From Tetracentron sinense (lineage: Eukaryota > Streptophyta > Magnoliopsida > Trochodendrales > Trochodendraceae), in assembly GCA_015143295.1 (NCBI GenBank), contig CM026570.1, positions 20,033,250-20,097,249 on the forward strand: a stretch of DNA of 64,000 nt, written 5' to 3'. Positions within the stretch are counted from its first letter, which is position 1, and each line of letters starts with the position of its first letter. The translations under genes were made by a program, and so were the position numbers. The notes under the pieces were generated by a model, which did not search any database, was not told where the DNA came from, and worked only from the letters and a program-made list of their open reading frames with translations. Below are positions 21,384 through 33,900 of the stretch, one piece after another.

Positions 21384-22271
21384 CTAGTAAAAGTGCACGT
21401 GCCTTGCATGTATAATTTTTTTATTATTAAAATACAGTTTAGAGAAAATATATAATTTTTAATATATTTTCATTAGACATTACGTTACTCTCTTTATACT
21501 AAATAATTTTTTAATATAATATTATATTTTATATAAATATAAATGAGTCATTAAATTTAATATTTCTTCTATTAATTTAAATTTAATTTTTTTAAAAATT
21601 ATTTATCTTTTCTTGGTTGGTCCCCAGGTGCCAATCCGGAATTTGTACAGTCCTTCTCATAAGGGTCGATCAATAGGAGTGTGAAGATTATAGGAAGATA
21701 CTACTCATGATTGTCTTCCCTAAAATATGGTAAGAGTCCTAAACCAACTCTCCTTTCTGAGAGACTATCTTTCTATAGAAATAGAATTCTTCCCTAATTT
21801 GGTAGAGTCCTAAACCAACTTTCTTTTAATAATGGGTCCCACATAATATTAAATAGTGACTTAATTAAAGTTTGGTTATATTATAAGTTATGTTTTAAAT
21901 AAATTAAGTTAAAGGGTACTTACGTCCAAATAAAGTTTTGCATATTCCTTGAACTTTTATTAGTAGAATGATATATAATATATATATAAAAATTATAATG
22001 TATAATACAGTATGGGACCCACGAGATCTAGATAGAAGTTTGTTAAAAATTTGATTTCTTTTTATGACTCCATGTTAGATTAGATTAGGATTGTTATTGT
22101 TATGTGTAATTGAACTCTTCAACCAAAAAAAAACTCTTCTTGGAAATAGATTAGAACAGCACCCCATCTTGAATTTCAAGCTCCAGCACTCTTTCTCCTC
22201 TCTCGTACGCCTTGACTATTCATGTTCCCTGGCCATCACAATGTGCAGTACTCTTGGGTGTACACGCATGA
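21384..22271. other. AT-rich intergenic DNA
   Basis: It begins 'actagtaaaagtgcacgtgc', a word often seen at the ends of old plant repeats. No gene or paired end was found. Confidence 0.35.
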
Positions 22272-22415
22272 GGTGGGGATGTCGTTTTTGCACACCAACT
22301 GTTTGATACAATGGTCGCTAAGAGTGGGAACGTAGATGAGACCCGTACTTTATTTGTTGGAATGGATGAGAGGGATGTTGTGTGTTGGAATGTGATGATC
22401 GATAGTTATACAACA
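22272..22415 (+). pseudogene. Pentatricopeptide repeat (PPR) protein fragment
   Basis: One frame reads GDVVFAHQLFDTMVAKSG, then NVDETRTLFVGMDERDVVCW and NVMIDSYT, a clear run of PLS-type PPR motifs (AKSG.V..AR.LF..M..RDVV.WN.MI..Y). An in-frame stop directly precedes it and another follows within a few codons; PPR proteins are normally several hundred residues. It is a short relic, probably of an organelle RNA-editing type gene, with no start, targeting peptide or E/DYW tail. Confidence 0.75.
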
Positions 22416-23224
22416 TAAAATATTCATCTAATATGTGCGATTAGGATTCTTATTGCATGGTCCAATAATGGCGGGTAACAGGCTCATCTTCCTTTGCTTG
22501 AATTGCAATTGGAAGTGAAACCTCTAGCACGGTGGAGAACGTCATGGCGGCAAGATGATTGGTACATAAACTGTTCTAATACCTTTCAAATTTGTTTTGT
22601 TACGTGAGAATTCTGAGCTTGATGATTGGGCTCATCACTTGTCCGGGACAACCGGTAATTTTTCTATTTTTTATGGATAAAGACTCTATTAGTAGAGAGT
22701 TAGAAGGACTCATTAAAATTATGGACATGTTTGGTTCGGATTAAAATAAGCGCTTATGAAGGGTTTAAACGCTTATGAAGCGATTATTGCTAGATAATAG
22801 CATTTGGTTGGCTTCAATATAATTGCTTATTTAGTAACCGCTTACATTTGTAAGCGGTGATTTCATAAACGACTATGGAGGTGCTTATCAGGGTGTATTT
22901 GCCGGGAAGAGAACACAAAGTAGAGATGTTCTCTCATCTTCTCCTCTCTTCATCAAACCCAAAACGGGCTCCTCAGCCTCCTCTCCGTGGGCAGCCTCCT
23001 CTCCTTGGGCATCTGGTACTCCTCGTTTTCTTCTCCTTCTTCCTTGGGGAAGAGTGGGTCTAGCAAAATCCAATCTCACTCATCCTTCTCCAATTCTCCC
23101 CTTCTGAAGGATCTTCACCAAATTTAGAGGTTCATCTCTCACTTGGCGAAACGTGCGACAAATTACAGACTTTTTCTATCTCTAACCTTAGCTCTAGAAA
23201 AAAATAGTAGAGAAACCCATGTTC
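22416..23224. other. Intergenic DNA with possible decayed MITE
   Basis: Near 22725-22870 repeated AAGCGCTTAT / ATAAGCG-like words and 'tttggttcgg' suggest an old TIR element. Its ends could not be fixed. No gene is seen. Confidence 0.35.
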
Positions 23225-23229
23225 CAGAA

Positions 23230-25440
23230 TGTAGTAACCCAAGAAATTAAAAGACCACTTACACATTAATATGCTACACGCATACACTACATCAAAAACT
23301 TAATTAAAGATAAGATTTTAATGAGATCTACGGTTCAGATTAAAATTCATAAACTCTTATCATATAAATAAAACCTTAAGATGATATTAGGTTTCTTTTT
23401 ACAACCCTAATTTTTATTGCTCTAGAGAAGAAGAAAAATGAGGAAACGAGAGTTTCTTTTGCCATACAAAGAAGGAGAAGAAAAAACGAAAAGAATCAAT
23501 GGTAGATTGTAGTTTCTTGATTTCAAGTAAGTTAGTCATCCTCTATCTTTGAAGAAAAACAAAATATTAATGAATGATTAGGTTTTTTTTGTGTGTTTTT
23601 ATTAGGGTTAATAATTTATATGTATACTTTTGAAGTAGATATATTTTTCTTGAATCATGATTAGCTTCATTCAAAGTTTTCAATGAAGTATGTGAAGTTT
23701 GATAATCATATTTTAGGTTTAAACATTTTAATTTGAATTACTATGAAGTTGTTAGATTTTTGAAATTTTAGGACCAGTCGTGGAACAATATTCATAATAT
23801 ATTCTCTCGTATTCCAAAAATTACGAAATTTTGTAGGTAGTTCGAACATTAGTAAAGACACCTCTGCAAAATTTCGGACAAAAAGTAATTCGTTTGATAT
23901 TGATTTCATAATTAAGTTTAAGACGTGTTAAACCTGTTAACAATTTCAGAATCAGAAAAACTCAACTTGTTCTATAATATTTTGGTACATAAGAGTGTTG
24001 TTTTAATTTTTTTAAAACAACTAGAATCTAATAGATTTTAAACCCAATTAGTCTCATATTATTTTCTTTTATATTGTATTTAAGGTGGATTTATTGGTGA
24101 AAGGTGTCGAAACTCTCAAAAATTTTCTCACTGCAGATAAGTTGTGTTTCACTCAATATTTTATATTTAAAATATTATAATTCAATTTTTATGATATTTT
24201 ATTATTGTGTACTGAAAGTCTATTTTCCAGAAAAGTATACCTCATAATTTTTAGGTAAGCGATGAATCTTTGAGAAATTATGAAACTCATAAAGGTCCCT
24301 GTTTTTGGTTATTTTGTGAGGCAGTGCAACTGTATTGAGTTTAATAATTTATGGAAGAATTCTATAGATTCTGATGAACTCATATTTATAGGTAAATGTT
24401 TATTAAATCTTATTTATATATAAAAAAAAAGTTTTGTTGTTTTTGTTAGAACTGAAGATGAACTCAGTGAAATACAATTTAGTTAATATTGATTAATTAA
24501 TTTGCTAAATTATTAAAGTTATAGATATGGTTGTAAATATCATCATTAGTGTATGTGTCATATCAAAATTTGTCCATAGAGGTGCTTAGTTGATAAAATC
24601 CCTTAGGGATTGAGTCCCTAAAGAAATAGATTGAACAATCGAGAGCCATGGGTTGAAAGTCCCTAAAATCACGATGTACACGTGGAGTGTCTGGAAAGTC
24701 TGATCCCTGTTGTTGGGCTATAAAGTGTCATCCTTGAATAATTTTAATCGACGGGTATGCATACTACCGATTAAAATTGATATGAAAGTTTTGATATGGG
24801 CACGGCTATAGTTTGTATGAAAATATATATTAATTACATATTGCATAACAGTATGTGTTGTTGGTTTGAAAAGAATGTGCATATTGTTTCATGCATTCAT
24901 AGTAGAATTGTTATGTAAATTAGATAGTTCTTACATTACTTGAGACCGAACCTTAAATCTTAAAAATGAATAATTAAAATCTACTTAGTGATATATTAAT
25001 TATATAATATAATTTTAAAGATAGTGGATTCTTTACTTACTAGGTTGTGAGGTCATCCCTATTTACCATTTATTTCAGGTAAGAAGAACGATTGAGATGT
25101 ATTAACGATCTAATTGAAGAGATTTAAACACGTTTTCGATTTGTTTGAATTTCTTTATATGTCAAGAATTTGAACAATTGTTGATTCAGTTATCTTAGAT
25201 TTATCGAGTTTTACTTAATGGATGTAAATGAGTGTTTGGATGATTGGCATCCACTCCTGTGGATAATAAAAACCAAGTTTTGTTTATTTGAGATATATAT
25301 TTTCGTTGCTTATTTATGAATGAGATTTTGTTAGAGCATTTTATGAACCAAGAAGTTGCTTGATATCAGGATGAGTTTGGGTCGTACTTCGAGATTTGTG
25401 TTCACATCAAAATTTGTGTTATGGGTTTTGGGGCGTGACA
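23230..25440 (+). mobile_element. Solo LTR of a Ty3/Gypsy-type element
   Basis: 2211 bp starting TGTAGTAACCC and ending GGGGCGTGACA, flanked by the 5-bp duplication CAGAA at 23225-23229 and 25441-25445. The termini fit plant Gypsy LTRs. A TATAAATAAA box lies near 23360 and leader-like sequence follows. No internal region or second LTR, so it is a solo LTR. The exact duplication suggests moderate or young age. Confidence 0.9.
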
Positions 25441-25445
25441 CAGAA

Positions 25446-25785
25446 CCTCTCCCCTCTCTCTGACTTCTCCGTTTTCCTGTAAATTTAGCATTCTCATATG
25501 CATGTGAGACTTATGACTTTTGGGTGTCTTGGAAACAAGATTTCCAGAGATCCTCCGATGCAAAATAAAGGAATGAGGGGAATAGCCGAGTTAGTCTTGA
25601 AACAAATCACTCAATCCCACCAAATTTAGTTTCTTTTTCTGATAAATTTAAAGGAAAAAGGTAGATTGAGCCTTGGAGCACAATCTCTTGTCACAATTGC
25701 CTTCTAAGGAATCCTAATGTTTTCTTTCATCAACTGTTGTTTCAACTCAAAGCTCCTTGTCTTGTAACTCCTCTCTAAGTGTAAT

Positions 25786-25817
<32 letters not shown>

Positions 25818-25911
25818 TTGACATATAGATGGACATATAGATTAACAGGAGGAGATGGAGGTGGCTAGAAAAAGAACTCCTACTAGAAAGGGTGTAGTAG
25901 CTGCATGTTCT
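25446..25911. other. Intergenic DNA with (AG)n tract
   Basis: An AG microsatellite lies at about 25790-25816. No gene was seen. Confidence 0.45.
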
Positions 25912-26109
25912 CTTAACTATGGTTAAGATTCACCCACTCCTAAGGTTCATCCACCTATTCTTGGTTTTTAGAAAAAAATAATAATAAATTTTGTTAACAA
26001 TGGTATAAATTTACCAAATCTTAAGGTTAATTTTTAAAAAATATTTTTTCTAAAAGCTAAAGATAGGTGGGTGAACCTTAGGGATAAGTGAATCTTAACC
26101 ACGGTTAAG
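25912..26109. mobile_element. MITE with about 50-bp inverted ends
   Basis: It opens CTTAACTATGGTTAAGATTC and closes GAATCTTAACCACGGTTAAG. Inner arms CACCCACTCCTAAGGTTCAT and its complement follow, with opposed A/T tracts. Non-coding. Same family as 16593-16772. Confidence 0.8.
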
Positions 26110-27508
26110 GGTGTAAAAAGGGACATGTGGTGACCACATGGGCTTAACCGGTTTTTCCAAAAACCGGTTATAACCGGAGAAGATCACCAGTCGTTCTGTT
26201 TGGGAGAGTAGAACGAAGATGGATGAAGTGAAAGGTGGGATCAAGGTCTTTAACATCCACTAATTTTGGTTAACATCATTCACCCATACGGTTCATCCAT
26301 CTTACCTTTTTTTTTAAAAAAAGAAACCAAATCCTCTACGGTGATAACCGGATCCCTTCCCATGTCTGGTAAATCCAAATTATTAACGAATCCCATGATA
26401 AAAGAGGGTCCTGGTCAAGAAAGAGATGCAGCAGTACGAGCCATTCGTTCGTAGAAGTGATATACTATTAATTTAGAAAGTACTGAGTCATTATTAGCCA
26501 TAAACATGTCTGGAAATTAGATTTAACATCACAACAATAACAATAACAACAATAATAATAATAATATAAATATAAATATAAATATAGTAATAAATCTTTA
26601 CTAATATATAAGGATGAGCGTGTTCAAAATGCTTATTAAAGTTTTATTAATTCCAAAACTATCATTTCCTTGGTTCAAAGATGGATTAAATTTTAGTTAA
26701 TTCCAAAAATATCCTTACACATATGGGTCGTATTTTAGTTAAATCCAAAATTGCCCTTACACGTATGGGTTCAAAATGTTGACTTATTTAATTTCAAAAC
26801 TACTCTTTACTTTTAGTTTTAATTAATATAGAGGACTTTTTTCACAGAAAAATATAGGGGACTTCAAATATATATTTATTAAAATTTATCATAATCCTAA
26901 AACTACCATTTATTAGTATATAAAGTAAAGTTTTCATAACCGGGCCGACTGTCGAACTGGCCAGGTGACCAATGCCCAATTCGACCTATCCAATTGGATC
27001 ATGTCATTTTATTACTAATAATATTTTTTTTATTTTCTTGACCAAAATATTTTTAACTTTTTTTATTCTCAAATTGCTCTTAAGTATACCTAAGATGTCC
27101 TCAAATTTAATCTTATAATCAAGATGTCCTAAATATTTTTTTTGTTCCCAAAATGTCTCTGTCAAATTTCTATACCCTACATGCCCCTCACAAATATTGT
27201 AACCCAAAATGCTCCTCAAGTTTGCTCATATTTTATCTTCTTTATTTCTACGATGTCCCTTATTTTTTTTCTATGCCCTCAATTTTTTATACCCAAATTG
27301 CCTCTAAAGCTTTTGGGTTCTCAAAATGTCTTTACGTCATGTTTCTATAACAAACGTGTTCCCTCACAATATTTTACCTAAAATGTCCCTCAAATTTTTA
27401 TACCCAAAATACTCTTTAATTTTTTTTTTCCAAAATGACCCACTAGGGTCCCTCTTCTCTATCTCTCTCCCCCTCCCTTTTCTCTCTTTTCGTTTTTTGG
27501 AAAATATT
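26110..27508. other. AT-rich intergenic DNA
   Basis: One isolated arm of the preceding MITE family lies at 26257-26305. A palindromic AACCGG cluster lies near 26147-26175, and (AAT)n-type simple repeats at 26535-26590. From 27080 to 27440 the phrase 'caaaatgtccct' recurs loosely, a degenerate tandem repeat of about 30-40 bp. No gene. Confidence 0.45.
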
Positions 27509-27516
27509 ATATTTCA

Positions 27517-27720
27517 TTATTGAGAATAATTCATTACATGGTATGGTATTGGAGACAAAATAATTCCACCATTCTCAGAAGAAGAAGAAGAAGAAGAGTT
27601 AATACTAATATTTAAAGCTAATTCAGCTTGTAAATGAGCTGCCTCATTTGCCACCCGATGAACGAACTGAAAAATCAAATTTGGAATTTTAACTCGCAAA
27701 CGATTTATGTCTTCAATCAT
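27517..27720 (-). pseudogene. RNase H-like (RVT_3) domain fragment
   Basis: The frame shows INRLRVKIPNLIFQFVHRVA then NEAAHLQAELAL, matching the end of plant RNase H-like domains (F..VHREAN.AAH..A..AL), followed by a poly-Ser tract from a GAA repeat. Such domains occur in single-copy plant genes and at the end of L1-type LINEs. The upstream part would lie at 27721 and beyond, where an LTR starts 13 bp away; the insertion or decay removed it. Confidence 0.55.
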
Positions 27721-27733
27721 TGAGTTGATCTCT

Positions 27734-29447
27734 TGTTATAACTTAATTTAATCCAAATTAATTGATATAAAATCAAGAGTAAAAATAATATACTTGCAAG
27801 TGCACAAGTGAAACAATTGATGTACCTAGTGAGCACAGGGTCGAATCCACAGGGATTGACTATTGTGCAACAAGAATTGAGGAAACGAAATCTAGAAAGA
27901 AGAGAGATTTAAAATCGGTTTTCCACTCAATGAGAATGAAGCAAAAATCACTGAGAATATAAAGCAAGAGAAAGAGGTCTAAGGCTTCAAGAAAATCCAC
28001 ATATCCTTCCTTATGCTTAGATTTGGATGAAAACGCATCTGAAATTAAATAAAGATTTAAACTAGATGAAAAATACTACGATAAAACTATTGATTATTAA
28101 CCCAAATGAAAAATTACAGCAATTTAAAAAGCATTTTGTATCTAACTCACAAGGGTTCCAAGCATTCCATATATCATTAGATCATATGAAATCAAAGAAC
28201 ATATAGAGAGGAACAATTAACCAAACTAAAAAAATTATTCCATTAAAATCAATAATCAAACCATCCACATTAGTCGGAAAAAGCTTCGAATCCCTAACCT
28301 TAGAAAAGTGTTTAGCTAATCATGATTGGAGTTGTCATCTTCCTCACTGGTTTACTAAACATTATAATCAAATAACTCAAAGAAAAAGAAGAAGAAATAA
28401 GAGTAAAGCAAAACTAACTAAAAAGAGAGAAAAGAGAATAAGAAAATATCAGAGAGATCCAAAATCTCTCTCACTTTAGATTTATATAGACTAAAGGGAA
28501 GAAGAGAAAGGAAAATAAGCAAAAAGAAACTTCTAATTACAAAATTCCAACCAAAATTGCACTTCCCTCAACTTGACGAACTGTTTTGACCCCTTAAACG
28601 TCTGAATTAGGAAATCTTCGTGAAATACAATTTTGTTCCTATTTGAATCTTCTTTCCAAAACATCCAGTCTTACCTTAATCTGACTTTTGAGTCAAAAGT
28701 TATAAACAAATTAGTAAGTACTGTACAGATTAGGCGAGAATCCTGGAAATCCTCCTTCTTTGTTTGAGATTGGTTGCTAAATAATAGCACTTCTCTAACT
28801 ATCCACGAAATTTCTTACTTTTCTTGTAGATTTAGTTGACTTCTATTAAGCTTCTTACTTGAATTCCCAAATTCACCCAAAATAGAGAGTTCTTGTGACC
28901 AAAATAGACTTTCTCATTTTTTCTAAAATAGAAACATCAATATAGCACACTTCTTTCTAATTCAAGAGAGTTTCATATTTTTTATGCCAAAATTACATTC
29001 ATCCATATCTTCCTAAGGTTCTTCACCCATGTTGTAAAATCTTTCTATACTTGGTCTTGGGCTTTGGTCTTGGGCGTTAACTCTTTGACTTGAGACTTGG
29101 CTTCTTGGACTTGGGTTTTAACAAGTGCTTGTGGACTTTGACATTTTTATTTGTGGAACTTGAACTTGGGCTTTTGGACTTTAGCTTTCTTGAATCCTGA
29201 GAGTGATCTGGGTTAAGACTCTTACAACAATAAATACACGTAATAAGTCTCTCTTAAGAAAGTTTTGCACGTGACCTTTCCGGACGCGCATAAAAGCATG
29301 CAATTGTTCCATAAAAATCAAAGAAAGGACAACGCAATAGTGAGAAGATAATACACCACTTTACATGTAAAATTGAAAATATATGTCAGAAAAGTTTGAT
29401 AATGCTAATTTAAATGAGGAAAATCAAGCAAAATTAAGCACTTATCA
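27734..29447 (-). mobile_element. 3' LTR of a long-LTR element (LARD-like)
   Basis: On the minus strand it begins TGATAAGTGCTTAATTTTGC at 29447 and ends near TATAACA at 27734. A polypurine tract (GGTTGGGGGGTGT, minus strand) lies immediately outside at 29448-29460, so this is the 3' LTR and the body lies to the right. It is closely related to 51769-53192, including the 'agggtcgaatccacagggat' block. No protein-coding part is recognised. Confidence 0.75.
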
Positions 29448-30927
29448 ACACCCCCCAACCATCATTTTATTAGTCCTCGAGCAAAAAAAATGTGAAGAAG
29501 CAATATCAAAGTATCATCATATCAATTCCATGAGACAAACAGAAAACTTTTCATTGTGCAAAATAACCAATATTTTTTTAAAGAATCTCAGTTCATCTCT
29601 CAGTAGCATTATCCAGTTGTAACAATATTTCACTTTAGATTGAAATGGCAGAATACAGTCAATCAATTAATCAGGATAATAACTGTAAATCATGACTGAC
29701 AATCCTCCTTCCTTTTAAAACAGGTTTATCTTTTCAAAATAATTGAAGAATGACAAAAATTACTCATAATAAACTTCTTCATATGACGCATTCTAATCAA
29801 TGTATCAAATTTTGAATTATTAGGACACTGATTTTCATTATATTTCAGCCATAAATTCCAGCATTCTAAATAAAGTCCAAATCACTAAGTCAGCATTTAG
29901 AAAATTTTGAGTGCATGTGCAGTCTGATAAATATCCAAAGTATCGATTTCCTTAAGCAAATTCAACTTTTTAATCACCACAGAATGGTCGGGTTGACCTG
30001 AGGATCTAATTCAAAACTAAGCTAATCTGTCCAGGATCATGAAAGTTCCCACAAGAGTAGCAGACTGTCCGCAATTTTTAGTAAGCTAAAGGAAAATTTT
30101 GGGACCTTTGATATCATCTGTACAACTGGAGAGGGGTACTAATATCCTTTAGAATTCGAACTCGGATAACTTTGCCTTGGTTTTGGGGCCTCTCTGGAGC
30201 ATCTATTTCAGTCACCTATGTTCTGGTGGTGGTAACCCATGGATTTGCGCCCAAAGAGGAAGCTCAATCAGTTTATACCAAAACATCCAGTTGCCATTTC
30301 ATGAGAAGGTGGCCATTAAAAGACCATGGTTGAAAGTTTAGAATTCGATTCGGGATTCATATTTGCACTTGTATAGAATTTGAAATGAAGAAAGTCAAGA
30401 GAAAGTGCTCTAATGCAGACGTATTGCAGGCTCTAATAGTAGTTTTTTTGAGCGATCGCAGCATTGATAGGTCTGTCGGATATGAATCTTCCAATGATAT
30501 TGTCTCACGTGCATTGAAGGTGCGGCCCCCTAGTAATTATCAAGCAGAGTTTTATAAATATGTCAATATTGAAATTTGTTGCATATGGTCGGGTTGCCAG
30601 GCACAACCCAAAATCTAAGTTCTGCCAAAGCCTGCCCACTGATCAGGTAATGTTCCGGTCAGGTTAGACTGAAAACCCCACCAAAGTTGCACCCCTAGTT
30701 CATATACAGGGATATCCATATCAAAGAAATCAAGGAACAAAACAAGACGAGATTCAAGCTTGTTATCAAATAGCTACATGCATGTAGATTTATGATCTAA
30801 TTGTGCTGTTAATGGGCAAATCATGAGTACAAGTGTACAACAAAAGATCATGATTTTCACAAGCTACTAATGGCTTAAACTTTGTCAGGAAGATGCGTGA
30901 GAAAGCATATTTCACAGTCCCGCAGTA
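29448..30927 (-). mobile_element. Internal region of the LARD-like element (partial)
   Basis: A non-coding body next to the polypurine tract. I see no gag, protease or polymerase motifs, which fits a large non-autonomous element. The 5' LTR is not in the window, and the right limit is uncertain; the last few hundred bases may belong to other DNA. Confidence 0.45.
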
Positions 30928-30932
30928 TGAAC

Positions 30933-33900
30933 TGTTAGACTAAAAACAGTTTTGGTCAACTTTGAGTCAAAATCAATGTAGGACCCAAATGGTTTTTGAG
31001 ACGGGTTCACATGGATCCGTGTTCTCCTACATGAGGAGATTAACTTGGTATATTTATTTGTCCAAAACCATTAAGTGGTGAATGAGAAATTGACTCCAAA
31101 GATACCCACTTGAACATGAGCTATTGGTTGAAGAATGGTAAAGAAGGATAGTCCCACTTCAGAAAAAGATAGAAACCAAAGTTTTTTTATATAGTCACTT
31201 TGGAGTAAGGGCTGGGCCCTTGGGGCACCCAAGTTTTGCGAACGGGTGAGCACGTAGCCAAGGGTTGAACCACCACACACAAGCGAGCCGAGCCGGGTTC
31301 GGGTCAGGTCTTGAGTTGTAATACCTTTCTTTTTTGGACAAAATTCAATTGAATTTTGCCTCCTATTAATTTAATTACCATTTCTTTTTCCGACGGAATC
31401 TTGTTGAGCTGGTGGTTGTTCACTGTAAGACACCACTGTTCACAGAAGGAGTGTCTGTTTGTCTGAACAATCACAAATCTCTCTATTTATAGTCTCTCCC
31501 AGCACTTCAGATTATTCAAATTTCTGGTTTCTGTATTCCTATATCCCGCATTCATATCAGTCCTACATCAAAGGAAAAAGTTTTTATCATTGTTTGGTTC
31601 GTCAGATTCATAGAGTGCAGTGCTTCTTTGATGTCTAAAAGAGTATCATTGTATCCTGGGAGACAGACGTCTACAAAGAACCGTAAGCACCAGTGCGGGG
31701 ACGAATTCTGTCTTAAGGAATTTGTGTCAAACACTAGCCTTGATCCTGCTTCTTTTCTGCAATATTTATATTCTAGTTACCTGAGATCATTAATACTGTG
31801 AGTGCTTCTATTTCTTATTTTATACATTCTATTAACTTAATCAGAATCATCTTGAATGTTATTTAGGAAAAATCTGGAATCTGATTCTCTTAATATATTG
31901 TATATCTGTTGAAGGAAAGATTGTAGATAACAATCTTAAGACAGAATTCGGCCATTCAAATTTTCCTTATACAGTGTATATTTTAAAATTAAGGTTTAGG
32001 GTTTTTTAAATTGTTACTGAAATTTTTTTCAGCATCCTGATTTCAGAATTTCTTATTTAAGTTTAGCTTCCGAATAAAGTTATACTTCTATTTGTTTATT
32101 TATTTATCAGAAATGGCAAACGAAAGTGATAACAATGCAACTCCCATAGTTACTGTCCCTGTCCCAACAGTGACTGCTCATGTAACCCATTGAGAGAAAC
32201 CTGAAAAATTCAGTGGGTTTGATTTCAAAAGATGACAACAAAAAATGTTGTTTTATCCTACAACGCTGAATTTGGCAAGGTTCGTTGGTGAGGAAACTCC
32301 TGTTCTGAATGGAGATTCAGATCTACAATCTGTGGCTGTAGTGGATGCATGGAAGCATGCAGATTTTTTATGCAGGAACTACATCCTCAGTGGATTGGAT
32401 AATACATTGTATAATCTATACAGTCCAATCAAGACAGCAAAGAACTGTGAGATTCTGTTGATAAAAAGTACAGGACAAAAGATGCCGGTACAAAGAAATT
32501 TGTTGTGAGAAGATTCCTTGACTACAAAATGCTAGATTTCAAAACAGTGATTTCTCAGGCACAAGATCTTCAAGTTATCATACATGAGATCGATGAAGAA
32601 GAGAAGTCTCTTAGTGAATCATTCCAAGTGGTAGCAATCATAGAAAAATTGTCATCATCTTGGAAGGATTTCAAAAACTATCTCAAGCACAAGTGAGAAA
32701 CTTGAAGACCTAATCGTGAGGCAGAGGATAGAAGAGGATAATCGTGGTTCTGAAAAGAATCATCATTTCATGGAATCTAAAGCTAATGTGGTGGAACATG
32801 AGAAAAAGGGGAACAATAAAAAGAGGAAATACTCTTGCCAAGATTCTAAAGGTGGTGACAAGAAGAAGTTCAAGGGGAAATGCTTTGTGTGTAATAAACC
32901 AGGGCATCGAGCTAAGGATTGTCACAAACGTAAAGATCAAGGGAATTTCAATAAGAAAACTGATCAAGCCAATGTGACAGAAATAGAGAATTTGTCTGCA
33001 CTAGTCATTGAGACGAACCTCTCTGCCATGGTATCTGAAGTCAACTTGGTCGGAAATACCAAGGAATGGTGGGTAGACATTGGGGCTACTCGACATATAT
33101 GTTTTGATAAGAAAATGTTCTCATCATATCAATCAGTAAATAATGGAGAACAACTCTACATAGGAAACTCTTCACCCTCCAAAGTAGGACTTGGGAAAGT
33201 TGTTTTGAAGATGACTTCAGGAAAGGAACTTACTCTCAATAATGTTATGCATGTGCCAGCAAACACAAAAACCTTATCTCTGGATCATTGTTGAGTAACA
33301 ATGGCTTCAGGTTGGTGTTTGAAAGTGATAAGTTTGTACTCACCAAGGGTGAGATGTATGTTGGAAAGGGATATCTAACTTATGGCCTTTTCAAACTAAA
33401 TGTAATGACTGTGGTTGAAAAAATCAATAATAACAAATCTAATTCTACTTACATGTTTGAGTTATCTAATGTTTGGCATGGTAGATTAGGACACGTTAAT
33501 TATGATACCATACGTAGATTAATGAACTTGGAACATCTACCTAAATTTGAAATTGATTCAACTCATTGTTACTTTTATTGATGATTGCATTAGATATTGT
33601 TATGTATATTTGCTAAAAAGCAAAGATGAAGCATTAGAAATGTTTATACAATACAAAAATGAAGTTGATAATCAACTTAGCAAAAGAATTAAGGTTATAC
33701 GAAGTGATAGAGGTGGTGAATATGAAGCACATTTTGGTGCTTTCTGTTCAGAACATGGTATCATACACCAAACAACAGCACCCTATTCACCTCAGCAAAA
33801 TGGAGTTGTTAAACGTAAAAATAGAATCTTAAAAGAAATGATGAATGCTATGTTGTTAAGTTCGGGATTACCTTAGAACTTGTGGGGGGAAGCCTTGCTT

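Noticed and set aside
22875-23079. Pro/Ser-rich ORFs on both strands
   Set aside because: Low-complexity CCTC-rich DNA, with no domain and no splice or promoter context.
30385-30618. 77-residue ORF on the plus strand
   Set aside because: No family resemblance; it lies at the uncertain edge of the LARD-like body and may cross a small repeat.
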